A stretch of DNA of 57,056 nucleotides, from positions 1 to 57,056 of the forward strand of contig CALWXH010000004.1 in assembly GCA_944385465.1 (NCBI GenBank), given 5' to 3'. Positions 33,349-42,968 of the stretch are shown in pieces. Below the pieces are notes generated by a model. It was not told where the DNA came from. It searched no databases and saw only the letters and a list, made by a program, of their open reading frames with translations. The position numbers were made by a program, and so were the translations under genes. This DNA is from an uncultured Oscillospiraceae bacterium. GTDB taxonomy: Bacteria > Bacillota > Clostridia > Oscillospirales > Oscillospiraceae. The first letter of the stretch is position 1, and each line of letters begins with the position of its first letter.

Positions 33349-33978
33349 ATGGCGGGGCACTTTCTGAACAAAAACGCGGCGAGCCGGACGCAGGGAGCCG
33401 GCGAGCTGCTCTCTCTTCTGATTCTGGGATCCTGTTTTCTCCTGGGTATCCTGTCTGGTATGATTTTCGCCGCCATCGGCCAGCCCAGTTCCCAATTGTC
33501 CGCTTACCTGAGCGAGTACTTTCAGGCCGCCGGCGCAGACGGCGGATTGCGGCCCGCTGTGTGGAGCGTGTTGTGGGAGCTGATCCGCTGGCCTGCCGCT
33601 GCGCTGATATTTGGATTCACGGCGCTGGGGGTGTTCTGCATTCCCGGCCTGCTGATGATACGCGGGTTTCTGCTTTCCTACTGCATTTCTGTTTTTCTCC
33701 GCCTGTTCGGGGGACGGGGCATGCTGGTTGCCCTGGCGTCCTTCGGCGTTGCCGCGCTGCTCACCGTACCTGCTCTGATGTCCGTGTGCGTCGGCGGCTT
33801 TCGCTCGTCCTTGTCCAGGGTGGGGAAACCGGCAGGGGATGGGTTCCCGCCGGTTCCGTCAGGCGCCCTGACGGCGCAGCTGCCCGCCGCGGGCGTGCTG
33901 GCGGCGGCTGTGATCTTGCAGTGGGCGGTGATGCCCGCGCTGCTGAGTGCGGTCTGCACCCGGTTTTTTGTCCCATGA
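33349..33978 (+). CDS. Stage II sporulation protein M-like membrane protein
   Basis: A 209-residue membrane protein with about five spans (LLSLLILGSCFLLGILSGMI; a span near LIRWPAAALIFGFTALGVF; GLLMIRGFLLSYCISVFLRL; LVALASFGVAALLTVPALM; VLAAAVILQWAVMPALL). This layout matches SpoIIM, the engulfment protein that scaffolds SpoIID and SpoIIP. Its place just upstream of xerD is also seen with spoIIM in other Firmicutes. Start at ATG 33349 behind GGGGTGA. Confidence 0.7.
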   Translation: MAGHFLNKNAASRTQGAGELLSLLILGSCFLLGILSGMIFAAIGQPSSQLSAYLSEYFQAAGADGGLRPAVWSVLWELIRWPAAALIFGFTALGVFCIPGLLMIRGFLLSYCISVFLRLFGGRGMLVALASFGVAALLTVPALMSVCVGGFRSSLSRVGKPAGDGFPPVPSGALTAQLPAAGVLAAAVILQWAVMPALLSAVCTRFFVP

Positions 33979-33999
33979 GAGAAGAGAGGTTGTGCGCGT

Positions 34000-34878
34000 A
34001 TGGATTATCTGACTGGCTATGAAGAGTGGCTGACCAGCGAGAAAAAGGCGGCCGCCAATACGCTGTGTTCCTATCTGAGAGATGTGCGTCAGTTCTCTCA
34101 GTGGATGAGCGGGGAGCGGATCGGACTGTCCCAGGCCACCCAGAACGATATCCGGAGCTATTCTGTCTACCTGGGGAAGCGGGGGAAGTCGGACGCCACC
34201 ATTGTGCGCTCTGTGGCGGCGTTGAAATCCTTCTACAGCTATATGCTCAGCATCCACGCGGTCCCGGCCAATCCGGCCAAGGGCTTTACCCCCACCAAGA
34301 TTGAGCGCAAGCTGCCGGCAGTGCTCACCAGCCGAGAGGTGGACCTGTTTCTGGAGCAGCCCGACCCCACGGAGGCCAAGGGCTGCCGGGACAAGGCGAT
34401 GCTGGAGGTGCTGTACGCCACGGGGATCCGGGTGTCGGAGCTGATCGCCCTGAATGTGCAGGACGTGAATCTGTCCCTGGGGTTTATCCGCTGCCTGGGC
34501 AAGCATAAGGAGCGCATTGTCCCCATGTACCGGGGGGCTGTGAGGGCGCTGGAGGCCTATATGACGGAAATCCGGCCGCAGCTGCTGGAAGACCCCCAGG
34601 AGATGGCCCTGTTTGTCAACATGAGCGGGGAGCGCATGAGCCGCCAGGGATTCTGGAAAATTGTCAAGCACTATCAGGAAAAGGCCGGCATCAAAAAGGA
34701 CATCACCCCCCATACCCTGCGCCACTCTTTCGCGGCCCATCTGCTGGAGAACGGGGCCGACCTGAAGTCCATTCAGGAGATGCTGGGCCATGCCGACATC
34801 TCTTCCACCCAGATCTATACCCAGATCGTCAGCCAGAAGCTGAAGGATGTGTATATCAAGGCCCATCCCAGGGCTTGA
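34000..34878 (+). CDS. xerD: Tyrosine recombinase XerD-like
   Basis: Resolves chromosome dimers at dif with its partner. The 292-residue product has a SAM-like N-terminal domain (1-95) and a complete catalytic set: Arg144 (ATGIRVSELI), Lys168, His238 and Arg241 (HTLRHSFAAHLLE), His264 (MLGHADIS), nucleophile Tyr273 (STQIYTQ). Length and order are typical of XerD/RipX. A second recombinase lies at 47-48 kb. Confidence 0.9.
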   Translation: MDYLTGYEEWLTSEKKAAANTLCSYLRDVRQFSQWMSGERIGLSQATQNDIRSYSVYLGKRGKSDATIVRSVAALKSFYSYMLSIHAVPANPAKGFTPTKIERKLPAVLTSREVDLFLEQPDPTEAKGCRDKAMLEVLYATGIRVSELIALNVQDVNLSLGFIRCLGKHKERIVPMYRGAVRALEAYMTEIRPQLLEDPQEMALFVNMSGERMSRQGFWKIVKHYQEKAGIKKDITPHTLRHSFAAHLLENGADLKSIQEMLGHADISSTQIYTQIVSQKLKDVYIKAHPRA

Positions 34879-34894
34879 TTGGAGACAGAACCCC

Positions 34895-34933
34895 ACCGGC
34901 AGGTCTGCCAGAAACGGCGGACCTGCCGGTTTT
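34895..34933 (+). terminator. Terminator of xerD
   Basis: ACCGGCAGGTCTGCC (34895-34909) pairs with GGCGGACCTGCCGGT (34916-34930), one G-T pair, followed by TTTCCTT. Confidence 0.8.
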
Positions 34934-34935
34934 CC

Positions 34936-34964
34936 TTGCCATGGTAAGCGGAATGTGCTAATAT
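34936..34964 (+). promoter_or_regulatory. Candidate promoter of ruvCAB
   Basis: TTGCCA (34936-34941), 17 bp, TAATAT (34959-34964), right after the xerD terminator. Confidence 0.55.
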
Positions 34965-34991
34965 AAATTGAATAACCAGGAGGGAAGAGCT

Positions 34992-35534
34992 GTGCTGATT
35001 TTAGGAATTGACCCCGGGTACGCCATCGTCGGGTTCGGCCTGGTGGAGAGCGGGGGAGGGCGGCAGCGGCTGGTGTCCTGCGGCGCCATCAACACCCCTG
35101 CCGGCATGTCCCTGTCCGCCCGGCTGCTGCGCATCGCCTGGGATCTGGAGGAGCTGATCAACCGGTTCCACCCGGAGGCCATGGCCATTGAAGAGCTGTT
35201 CTTCAACCACAACGTCACCACCGGCATCGGGGTGGCCCAGGCCCGGGGCGTCATCCTGATGACAGCGGAGAAGCTGGGCCTGCCCATCTACGAGTACAAC
35301 CCCTCCCAGGTGAAGCAGGCTGTGGTGGGTTACGGCAAGGCGGAAAAGCGCCAGGTGATGGACATGACCCGCCGACTGCTGGGCCTGTCCTGTGTCCCAA
35401 AGCCGGACGACGCCGCCGACGCGGTGGCCATCGCCCTGTGCCACGCCCGGTCGTCCACCAGCCTTCTGCCCACAGGGGGAGGCGCCGCGGTACGCGAAAG
35501 AGAGCGCCGGGGGCAGAGCGTGAAGGGATCTTGA
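34992..35534 (+). CDS. ruvC: Holliday junction endonuclease RuvC
   Basis: Cuts Holliday junctions symmetrically. The 180-residue product starts VLILGIDPGYAIVGFG (first catalytic Asp in GIDPG), has the glutamate in AIEELFFNHNVTT and the late acidic pair in PKPDDAADAVAIALCH. The GTG at 34992 has GGAGGG upstream and fits the family start; codons before it do not. Confidence 0.94.
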   Translation: MLILGIDPGYAIVGFGLVESGGGRQRLVSCGAINTPAGMSLSARLLRIAWDLEELINRFHPEAMAIEELFFNHNVTTGIGVAQARGVILMTAEKLGLPIYEYNPSQVKQAVVGYGKAEKRQVMDMTRRLLGLSCVPKPDDAADAVAIALCHARSSTSLLPTGGGAAVRERERRGQSVKGS

Positions 35535-35571
35535 GCGCCGCCCTCCACTCCAGAGCGAAAGAGGTTTTTCT

Positions 35572-36177
35572 ATGTTCTATTACCTGAACGGCACCGTATC
35601 CCACATCGCCCCCTATCTGGCGGTGATCGACTGCGGGGGAGTGGGGTATGCCTGCCGTACCACCCACCACACCATCGCCGCCCTCACCCGGGGAAAGCCG
35701 GCGAAACTGTACACCCATCTCTACGTCCGGGAGGAGATCTTTGAGCTGTACGGCTTCATCTCGGAGGAGGAGCTCAGCTGCTTCCAGATGCTCATCGGGG
35801 TGTCCGGCGTGGGCCCTAAGGCCGCCCTGGCCATCCTGTCCTCCAACACGCCGGAGGGACTGGCTCTGGCCATTGTCTCCGGCAACGAGAAGGCCCTCAC
35901 CTCCGCCCCGGGCATCGGCAAGAAGATCGCCCAGCGCATCATCCTGGAGCTAAAGGACAAACTGGCCAAGGGGCAGCTCACCGGCTCCGGCGGAGAGGCC
36001 TTTGCCGGCGGCGTCACCGTCATCCCGGAGAACAAGGCCAGCGAGGCCTCCGCCGCTCTGGCGGTGCTGGGCTACTCCCAGGGGGAGATCAACCTGGCCC
36101 TCAAGGGCGTGGATCTGGAAAGCCTGTCCCTGGAGGAGATCATCAGGCAGGCGCTGAAAAAGATGATGAAGGCGTAA
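35572..36177 (+). CDS. ruvA: Holliday junction branch migration protein RuvA
   Basis: Binds the four-way junction and loads RuvB. The 201-residue product has the OB-fold start MFYYLNGTVSHIAPYLAVID, two helix-hairpin-helix motifs (LIGVSGVGPKAALAIL, SAPGIGKKIAQRIILEL) and the C-terminal RuvB-binding domain (SEASAALAVLGYSQGEI). Confidence 0.95.
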   Translation: MFYYLNGTVSHIAPYLAVIDCGGVGYACRTTHHTIAALTRGKPAKLYTHLYVREEIFELYGFISEEELSCFQMLIGVSGVGPKAALAILSSNTPEGLALAIVSGNEKALTSAPGIGKKIAQRIILELKDKLAKGQLTGSGGEAFAGGVTVIPENKASEASAALAVLGYSQGEINLALKGVDLESLSLEEIIRQALKKMMKA

Positions 36178-36201
36178 GCCATCACAGAAGGAAGTGTCCC
36201 T

Positions 36202-37263
36202 TTGAGCATCGATTTTTCCAATCAGGATTTTGAGACAGAGGAGTTTGAACCGCTGGTCACCACCTCCCTCACCGCCGCGGACGAGGGGGAGGGGTCTCTG
36301 CGCCCGAAAACCCTGGCGGAGTACATCGGCCAGGAGAAGGCCAAGGGCAACCTGTCTGTCTTCATCCAGGCGGCCAAAATGCGGGGAGAGCCCCTGGACC
36401 ACGTGCTGCTCCACGGCCCCCCGGGCCTGGGCAAGACCACCCTCAGCGGCATCATCGCCAATGAGATGGGGGTAAACATCCGCATCACCTCCGGCCCGGC
36501 CATTGAAAAGCCGGGAGATCTGGCGGCGCTGCTCACCAATCTCCAGGAGAACGATATCCTCTTCGTGGATGAGATCCACCGGCTCAACCGCTCGGTGGAG
36601 GAGATCCTGTACCCGGCCATGGAGGACTACGCCATCGACATCATCATCGGCAAGGGCCCCTCCGCCAACTCCATCCGGCTGGATCTGCCCAAGTTTACCC
36701 TCATCGGGGCCACCACCCGGGCGGGGCAGCTGTCCGCCCCCCTCCGGGACCGCTTCGGCGTGACCCTGCGCCTGGAGCTGTACACCCCGGAGGAGCTGGC
36801 GCGGATTGTCACCCGCTCCGCTGGCATCCTGGATGTCCCCATTGAACAGGATGGGGCGCTGGAGATCGCCCGGCGCAGCCGGGGCACCCCCCGCATCGCC
36901 AACCGGCTGCTGCGCCGGGTGCGGGATTTCGCCCAGGTCACCGCCGGCGGCGTCATCACCCGGGACGTGGCCGACCGGGCCCTGCAGGCCCTGGAGATCG
37001 ACCGGCTGGGCCTGGACAACATCGACCGGCGGATGCTCACCAGCATCATTGAGAACTACGCCGGCGGCCCCGTGGGGCTGGACACCCTGGCCGCCACCAT
37101 CAACGAGGAGTCCGTCACCCTGGAGGACGTGTACGAGCCCTACCTCATGCAGCTGGGCTTCCTCACCCGGACGCCCAGGGGCCGGTGCGTCACGGCCAGG
37201 GCCTATGAGCACCTGGGGCTGACCGTTCCCGGCGGGGCGGAAATGGAACAACTGCGCTTCTGA
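36202..37263 (+). CDS. ruvB: Holliday junction branch migration helicase RuvB
   Basis: AAA+ motor of branch migration, 353 residues, TTG start with AGAAGGAAG upstream. Motifs: [18 protein letters not shown], Walker [15 protein letters not shown], Walker [17 protein letters not shown], sensor [18 protein letters not shown] and the C-terminal winged helix ([15 protein letters not shown]). Third gene of ruvCAB. Confidence 0.96.
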   Translation: MSIDFSNQDFETEEFEPLVTTSLTAADEGEGSLRPKTLAEYIGQEKAKGNLSVFIQAAKMRGEPLDHVLLHGPPGLGKTTLSGIIANEMGVNIRITSGPAIEKPGDLAALLTNLQENDILFVDEIHRLNRSVEEILYPAMEDYAIDIIIGKGPSANSIRLDLPKFTLIGATTRAGQLSAPLRDRFGVTLRLELYTPEELARIVTRSAGILDVPIEQDGALEIARRSRGTPRIANRLLRRVRDFAQVTAGGVITRDVADRALQALEIDRLGLDNIDRRMLTSIIENYAGGPVGLDTLAATINEESVTLEDVYEPYLMQLGFLTRTPRGRCVTARAYEHLGLTVPGGAEMEQLRF

Positions 37264-37302
37264 GCGCGTCATCACGCTGTTTGAAAATGATGGTGTTGGC
37301 AA

Positions 37303-38877
37303 ATGCTGATTCAGAGAATGTCAAATTCCCATAAAAGCGTCTATCTGTGCGTGTGCCTGTGCGCGGTGACGGTGTTTTATCTGATCTGCCACCTGTTCAT
37401 CCTGATGAACCCCAGCTATTCTCACGACGCTCTGCTGGTGGTCTCGGAGACTGACAACGCGCATCAGATCGCTCTGGGGCGGTTCTTGCAGCCCATATAC
37501 CGGGCGATTCGGGGAAACGTCACCGCCCCCTGGCTGCTGGGCCTGCTCTCCATTGTCCTGTTGACTCTGGCGGCCTATGTGATGCTCCGGACGCTGGAGA
37601 TCAGATCGGTCCCCGCCGTCATTTTGTCCGCAGGATTTTTCACGACGAACACCACGGTCACATTTTCCAACGCCACATTCCTCCCGTGGATCGATGTGTA
37701 CGCGCTGGCGCTGCTGCTGGCGGCGCTGGCCGCGTTCCTCGCCGCCCGCACCCGGTACGGCTTCCTCCCGGGCGCCCTCTGCCTGTTCTGCTCCCTGGGG
37801 CTGTATCAAAGCTTTTCTACCGTCACCATTGGGATCATCATGCTGCTCACCCTCAGGCTGATTTTCACCAAGGCCGGGTTCAAGGCGGTCCGGAACACCA
37901 TCCTGCTGGGGATGCTCACCGTGGCCCTGGGCTTTGTCCTCTATCTGGCGGGCACTTATCTGGCCAACTTTGTCGTCCCCGCCTCTGACGCCTACAACGG
38001 CCTGTCCAACGTAAAGGAGAGCTTTCTCCAGCGCGACACCGCCGATGCGTTTGTGGAGACCTACCGCACCTTCTTCCATGAAATCGGTTCTGTGATTGCC
38101 GACAGGAAGCTTGTCTCCCGCGTCGTGCTACTGCTGGTTTCCGCCATCAGCGTCGGCGCCCTGTGGAAGCTGACCAAGAGGCAGCGGATGTCTGTCCCCT
38201 GGGTTCTCTTCTCGGTGGCCGTCATCTGCCTGCTGCCCTTTGGCCTCAACATCAATTACTTCATCTCGGGAAAAGCGGTCTATCATTCCCTGATGAATTA
38301 CGGCTGCTTCCTGATCTATCTGCTGCCGATCCTGCTGTGTGACCTGTGCTGGGCCTGCGGCCGGCAGGGGGGAGAGGCGCAGGAAACCGCCTGTGCCGGC
38401 ACACGGCGCTGGTGGAAGCCCCATGTGTGGCTGGCGGTCTGCTTGGGAATCCTCATTTTCAACAACATCGTGTTCGCCAATGCCATTTACACCAAGAAGT
38501 ATCTGCAGGCCAGCGCCACGCTTTCCGTGATGACACGGGTTGTCGACCGGATCGAGGCGGTGGAGGGCTTTGTGCCGGGGGAGACCCCCATTGCGATTGT
38601 GGGCTCTCTGAATGAATCCGCGCTGCTGCCCCAGACCTCTGAATTTGACGGGTATACGGGCGTGGGAATTGAGGCCAACTCCTTTGCCGTCACATACCGT
38701 GAGACATACCTGCAGTATCTGCGCTATATTCTGGGCTATCCCGTGCCGGAGATCACAGAGGAAGAGGAGGACCGGCTCAAGGAGACGTCCCAGGTGGCCG
38801 ACATGCCGGCCTTTCCTGCCGCCGGCTGCTGCGAACTCGTAGACGGCTATCTGGTGGTCAAACTCTCGGAGTATTAA
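37303..38877 (+). CDS. GtrII-like membrane glucosyltransferase domain protein
   Basis: A 524-residue polytopic membrane protein with about ten spans between residues 12 and 415 and a hydrophilic C-terminal domain (420-524). The early SHDALLVVSETDNAHQIALG, then GRFLQPIYRAIRG resembles the GtrII family (O-antigen glucosylation in phages and bacteria), with DxD-like SHD early in the first outer loop. No gtrA/gtrB flippase or transferase partner is adjacent. It lies 39 bp after ruvB without a visible terminator. Confidence 0.6.
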   Translation: MLIQRMSNSHKSVYLCVCLCAVTVFYLICHLFILMNPSYSHDALLVVSETDNAHQIALGRFLQPIYRAIRGNVTAPWLLGLLSIVLLTLAAYVMLRTLEIRSVPAVILSAGFFTTNTTVTFSNATFLPWIDVYALALLLAALAAFLAARTRYGFLPGALCLFCSLGLYQSFSTVTIGIIMLLTLRLIFTKAGFKAVRNTILLGMLTVALGFVLYLAGTYLANFVVPASDAYNGLSNVKESFLQRDTADAFVETYRTFFHEIGSVIADRKLVSRVVLLLVSAISVGALWKLTKRQRMSVPWVLFSVAVICLLPFGLNINYFISGKAVYHSLMNYGCFLIYLLPILLCDLCWACGRQGGEAQETACAGTRRWWKPHVWLAVCLGILIFNNIVFANAIYTKKYLQASATLSVMTRVVDRIEAVEGFVPGETPIAIVGSLNESALLPQTSEFDGYTGVGIEANSFAVTYRETYLQYLRYILGYPVPEITEEEEDRLKETSQVADMPAFPAAGCCELVDGYLVVKLSEY

Positions 38878-38939
38878 CGCCGCAAACGCGGCATGTTGCA
38901 ATATATTGAAGTGATTCTTTTGATGAGGTGGATTTGATT

Positions 38940-40304
38940 ATGGGAAAACTGTTCGGAACGGACGGCATCCGCGGCGTGGTCAACGCCGGGCTGGACGCCG
39001 ATCTGGCATACAAGGTCGGTCTGGCCACCGCGGTTGTGCTGGCCGAGGAGAAAGGGGAGGGGAAGAAGCCCCTGGTCACCATTGGCAAGGACACGCGCAT
39101 ATCCGGCGATCTGCTGAAGGGCGCGCTCATTGCCGGGCTGTGCACCGCCGGCGCGGATGTGCTGGACCTTGGCACCATTCCCACCCCCGGGGTGGCCTGG
39201 GCCACGGTGGATCGGAAGGCGGACGCGGGCATTGTCATCTCCGCCTCCCACAACCCCTTTGAGCACAACGGGATCAAGATCTTCAACGGCCAGGGCTTCA
39301 AGCTGTCGGACGCGCTGGAAGAGGAGATCGAGGAGATGATCCTCTCCGGCCACAGCGACGTCCCCCGGAAAACCGGCGGGGACATCGGACGGGTGAGCTT
39401 TGTGGCCGATGTGGTCGCCGATGCGTATATCAGCCATCTGAAAAGTACGGTCTCCACCGACCTGGCCGGCATGCGCATTCTGGTGGACTGCGCCAACGGC
39501 GCCGCCTCCGCCACCGCCGCACGGCTCTTTGACCGGTTTGAGGATCTGAGCACCGATGTGATCAACGCCGATCCCAACGGAGTCAACATCAACGACAAGT
39601 GCGGCTCCACCCACATCGACGCCCTGGCCGCCATGGTGAAAGCCGGGGGGTATGACCTGGGCCTGGCCTTTGACGGGGACGCGGACCGCTGCCTGGCCGT
39701 GGATGAGCTGGGCAATCTCATTGACGGGGACCAGATCATGGCCGCCTGCGGGATGGACCTGCTCCAGCGGGGCAAGCTGCCGGGCAGCACCGTGGTGGCC
39801 ACCGTGATGAGCAACATCGGCCTGCACGCCTTTGCCAAAGAGCACGGCCTGAGCCTGGAGTGTACCGCCGTGGGGGACCGGAACGTGCTGGAGCGCATGC
39901 TGGAAAAGGGCTATGCCATCGGCGGGGAGCAGTCCGGGCACATGATCTTCCTGGAGTACGCCACCACCGGGGACGGGGAGCTCACCGCCCTGCAGGTTCT
40001 GGATCTGCTCTGCCGCAGCGGGAAAAAGGCGTCCCAGCTGTTCGGCGTCTGCCAGCGCTACCCCCAGGAGCTGATCAACATCCCCGTGTCCGGCAACGAG
40101 GCAAAGGAGAAGATCATGGCCGCCGATTGGCTCTCCCAGGCCATCCGGGAGCAGGAGGCGCTGCTGAACGGGGAGGGGCGGATCCTGGTGCGGCCCTCCG
40201 GCACCGAGGCGCTGATCCGGGTCATGGTGGAGGCTCCGGAGGAAGCAACGGCCCTCTCAGTGGCCCAGGATTTAGCAAACCTGATTAAAACCATGAATTC
40301 TTGA
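38940..40304 (+). CDS. glmM: Phosphoglucosamine mutase
   Basis: Converts glucosamine-6-phosphate to glucosamine-1-phosphate for UDP-GlcNAc. The 454-residue product has MGKLFGTDGIRGVVN, the phosphoserine loop VISASHNPFEHNGIKIF, the metal loop LAFDGDADRCLAVDE, the sugar loop IGGEQSGHMIF and the phosphate loop VRPSGTEALIRVMVE. GAGGTGG 8 nt upstream favours ATG 38940 over a GTG at 38928. Confidence 0.95.
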   Translation: MGKLFGTDGIRGVVNAGLDADLAYKVGLATAVVLAEEKGEGKKPLVTIGKDTRISGDLLKGALIAGLCTAGADVLDLGTIPTPGVAWATVDRKADAGIVISASHNPFEHNGIKIFNGQGFKLSDALEEEIEEMILSGHSDVPRKTGGDIGRVSFVADVVADAYISHLKSTVSTDLAGMRILVDCANGAASATAARLFDRFEDLSTDVINADPNGVNINDKCGSTHIDALAAMVKAGGYDLGLAFDGDADRCLAVDELGNLIDGDQIMAACGMDLLQRGKLPGSTVVATVMSNIGLHAFAKEHGLSLECTAVGDRNVLERMLEKGYAIGGEQSGHMIFLEYATTGDGELTALQVLDLLCRSGKKASQLFGVCQRYPQELINIPVSGNEAKEKIMAADWLSQAIREQEALLNGEGRILVRPSGTEALIRVMVEAPEEATALSVAQDLANLIKTMNS

Positions 40305-40335
40305 GAATGTTTCCCCGGAACTTGCATAAAAAACA

Positions 40336-40364
40336 TTGACAAACCACCGAAATTGTGATAATAA
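40336..40364 (+). promoter_or_regulatory. Promoter of the sigma factor gene
   Basis: TTGACA (40336-40341), 17 bp, TAATAA (40359-40364). Confidence 0.6.
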
Positions 40365-40381
40365 ATATACAAGGTTGTTGT

Positions 40382-40972
40382 ATGGAATCTACAAATGAGC
40401 ACACAAGTGAATTGCGGGATGAAGATCTGTGCGCGCTGGCCTGTGGGGGAGACCGCATGGCGGAAGAGCAGCTGGTGGTCCGCTATCAGCAGTTGACCCG
40501 GGCCTGCTCCCGTCCCTATTTCCTGGCGGGAGGGGACAGCGAAGATCTGATCCAGGAGGCCATGTTCGGCCTGCTGAAGGCCATCCGGGAGTTTGATCCC
40601 GGCCGCAGCGTCTCATTCCACACGTTTGCAGAAGTCTGCGTCCGCAACCGGATCCGTTCCGCGGTCACCGCCGCGGCGCGGGGAAAGCACACCCCCTTGA
40701 ACCACAGCGTCCCATATGAGCTGGCCATGCAGGGCAACGAAGACAGCCCGGAAGAGCTGGTCATCAACAGGGAAGAGGGAGAGGAGCGGCTGGAGCAGGT
40801 CAACCAGCAGCTTTCCCCCCTGGAGCGCCATATCCTGTCGCTCTATCTCCAGGGGCTCTCCTATCAGGACATTGGCCAACAGGTTCACCGGCCAGTCAAA
40901 TCGGTGGACAACGCCATCCAGCGGATCCGGCGGAAGGTGGCCAAACTCTATGGCGGTTCCAGCGAAAGCTGA
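40382..40972 (+). CDS. sigH: SigH-type RNA polymerase sigma factor
   Basis: A 196-residue sigma-70 family protein that aligns with the SigH (sigma-30) group of stationary phase and sporulation entry. Region 2 has SRPYFLAGGDSEDLIQEAMF, then GLLKAIREFDPGRSVSFHTF. Region 4 has LSPLERHILSLYLQGLSYQD, then RPVKSVDNAIQRIRRKV. ATG 40382 lacks a strong ribosome-binding site (AAGG 8 nt upstream). Full length for the group. Confidence 0.85.
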   Translation: MESTNEHTSELRDEDLCALACGGDRMAEEQLVVRYQQLTRACSRPYFLAGGDSEDLIQEAMFGLLKAIREFDPGRSVSFHTFAEVCVRNRIRSAVTAAARGKHTPLNHSVPYELAMQGNEDSPEELVINREEGEERLEQVNQQLSPLERHILSLYLQGLSYQDIGQQVHRPVKSVDNAIQRIRRKVAKLYGGSSES

Positions 40973-41039
40973 CGCAAATATTACAGTCCCAGCAAAATGG
41001 TTTGTTCCGGTTCTGGGCATCAAAGAGAGGGTATTTCCA

Positions 41040-41318
41040 ATGTACGAAGACAAGACTTTAGTATGCAAAGAGTGCGGCCAGGAGTTTGTGTTCACCGCTG
41101 GCGAGCAGGAGTTCTATGCAGAGCGCGGTTTCCAGAATGAGCCTCAGCGCTGCAAAGCTTGCCGTGACGCCCGCAAGGCCGCTGCCCGCGGCCCCAGAGA
41201 GTACTTCACTGCCACCTGTGCTGCCTGCGGCGGCGAGGCCAAGGTCCCCTTTGAGCCCAAATCCGACCGTCCCGTCTACTGCAGCGAGTGCTTCGCCAAG
41301 ATGCGCGGCGAGGGCTGA
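41040..41318 (+). CDS. Zinc-ribbon domain protein (two CxxC pairs twice)
   Basis: A 92-residue protein with eight cysteines in four CxxC pairs: LVCKECGQEF, RCKACRDARK, TCAACGGEA and VYCSECFAKM. The first half matches the probable zinc-binding domain found in many small clostridial proteins (LVCKECGQEFVFTAGEQEFY, AERGF). The second half resembles the CxxC-20-CxxC zinc ribbon. AGAGGG precedes the ATG. Function is unknown; nucleic acid or protein binding is possible. Confidence 0.8.
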   Translation: MYEDKTLVCKECGQEFVFTAGEQEFYAERGFQNEPQRCKACRDARKAAARGPREYFTATCAACGGEAKVPFEPKSDRPVYCSECFAKMRGEG

Positions 41319-41341
41319 GTACAAGACCATACGCGTTCCCG

Positions 41342-41369
41342 GACCGGCGCAGCTTCGGCTGTGCCGGTC
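41342..41369 (+). terminator. Hairpin after the zinc-ribbon gene
   Basis: GACCGGCGCAGC, TTCG tetraloop, GCTGTGCCGGTC, one G-T pair, then TCTTTG. A stable stem with a weak T tract. Confidence 0.65.
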
Positions 41370-41414
41370 TCTTTGCGCCTTGGGGCATAAATTCCGCGAT
41401 TCTGATTCTTCTGC

Positions 41415-41443
41415 TTGTCCTGCGGGGAAAAGCATGGTATAAT
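41415..41443 (+). promoter_or_regulatory. Promoter of purB
   Basis: TTGTCC (41415-41420), 17 bp, TATAAT (41438-41443), 49 bp before the purB start. Confidence 0.7.
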
Positions 41444-41492
41444 GCTTGCGGAACTTTGCTATCATTTTAACGCAGGGAGGTCGCGTTTCAAA

Positions 41493-42929
41493 TTGAAGAA
41501 GCCGATTTATGAAAGCCCGCTGTCATCCCGGTATGCCAGCGACGAAATGCAGTATATTTTTTCTCCTGACAAGAAGTTCACCACCTGGCACAAGCTCTGG
41601 ATCGCCCTGGCCCGGGCGGAGATGGAGCTGGGCCTGCCGGTCACCCAGGAGCAGATCGACGAGATGGAGGCCCATGTGGATGAGATCGACTATGAAATGG
41701 CCGCCCAGAAGGAAAAGGAGCTGCGCCATGATGTCATGGCCCACATCCACACCTACGGCACCCAGTGCCCCAAGGCCATGCCCATCATCCACCTGGGGGC
41801 CACCAGCTGCTACGTGGGGGACAACACCGATGTGATCATCATGCGGGAGGGCCTGTACCTCATCCGGGACAAGCTGGTGAAGGCCCTGAACAACCTGGCC
41901 CAGTTTGCTGAGCGGTACAAGGCGCTGCCCACCCTGGGCTTTACCCATTTCCAGGCGGCCCAGCTGGTCACCGTGGGCAAGCGGGCTACGTTGTGGATGA
42001 ACGACCTGCTCATGGATCTGGAAGAGGTGGAGCACCGCATCTCCAAGCTGAAGCTGCTGGGCTGCAAGGGCACCACCGGTACCCAGGCCTCCTTCCTGGA
42101 GCTGTTTGAAGGGGACCACGAGAAGTGCAAGGAGCTGGACCGCCGGATTGCCAAAGAGATGGGCTTTGAGGCCACCGTCCCGGTCTCCGGCCAGACCTAC
42201 TCCCGCAAAGTGGACTCCGACGTGCTGTACACCCTCTCCGCCATCGCCCAGTCCGCCAGCAAGTTCGCCACTGATGTGCGCCTGCTGTGCCATCTGAAAG
42301 AGGTGGAGGAGCCCTTCGAGAGCAAGCAGATCGGGTCCTCCGCCATGCCCTACAAGCGCAACCCCATGCGGTGCGAGCGCATCTGCTCCCTGGCCCGCTA
42401 TGTGATGGCGGATGTGGCCAACCCCACCTTCACCGCCGCCACCCAGTGGTTTGAGCGCACCCTGGACGACTCCGCCAACAAGCGCATCTCCGTGCCCGAG
42501 GCCTTCCTGGCCGTGGACGCCATCCTGAACATCTATATCAACGTGGCCGGCGGCCTGGTGGTCCATGAGAAAGTCATTGAAAAGCACATCCTGGAGGAGC
42601 TGCCCTTCATGGCCAGCGAAAACATCATGATGGACGCGGTGAAGCGGGGGGGCAACCGGCAGGAGCTCCATGAGCGCATCCGGGTCCACTCCCTGGAGGC
42701 GGGCAAAAACGTCAAGGACCGGGGGCTGTCCAACAATCTGCTGGATCTGATCGCCGAAGATCCCGCCTTTGGCATGACCCGGGAGGAGCTCACCGCCCAC
42801 ATGGAGCCGGCCCGCTATATCGGCCGCTGCCCCCAGCAGGTGGAGGATTTCCTCCGGGAGTATGTCCAGCCTGTGCTGAACGCCCACCAGGATGCCCTGG
42901 CAGAACAGGATACCGAGCTGAAGGTATAA
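41493..42929 (+). CDS. purB: Adenylosuccinate lyase
   Basis: Acts twice in purine synthesis, releasing fumarate from SAICAR and adenylosuccinate. The 478-residue product has the fumarase/aspartase signature IGSSAMPYKRNPMRCE, HLGATSCYVGDNTD, and TLGFTHFQAAQLVTVGKR with the catalytic His. The TTG start at 41493 is 12 nt behind GGGAGG; no better start exists and the N-terminal LKKPIYESPLSSRYAS fits the family. Confidence 0.94.
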   Translation: MKKPIYESPLSSRYASDEMQYIFSPDKKFTTWHKLWIALARAEMELGLPVTQEQIDEMEAHVDEIDYEMAAQKEKELRHDVMAHIHTYGTQCPKAMPIIHLGATSCYVGDNTDVIIMREGLYLIRDKLVKALNNLAQFAERYKALPTLGFTHFQAAQLVTVGKRATLWMNDLLMDLEEVEHRISKLKLLGCKGTTGTQASFLELFEGDHEKCKELDRRIAKEMGFEATVPVSGQTYSRKVDSDVLYTLSAIAQSASKFATDVRLLCHLKEVEEPFESKQIGSSAMPYKRNPMRCERICSLARYVMADVANPTFTAATQWFERTLDDSANKRISVPEAFLAVDAILNIYINVAGGLVVHEKVIEKHILEELPFMASENIMMDAVKRGGNRQELHERIRVHSLEAGKNVKDRGLSNNLLDLIAEDPAFGMTREELTAHMEPARYIGRCPQQVEDFLREYVQPVLNAHQDALAEQDTELKV

Positions 42930-42968
42930 ACCCGCCGCCCCGAAAGGGAGAAATAGGAGGTTGTCATT

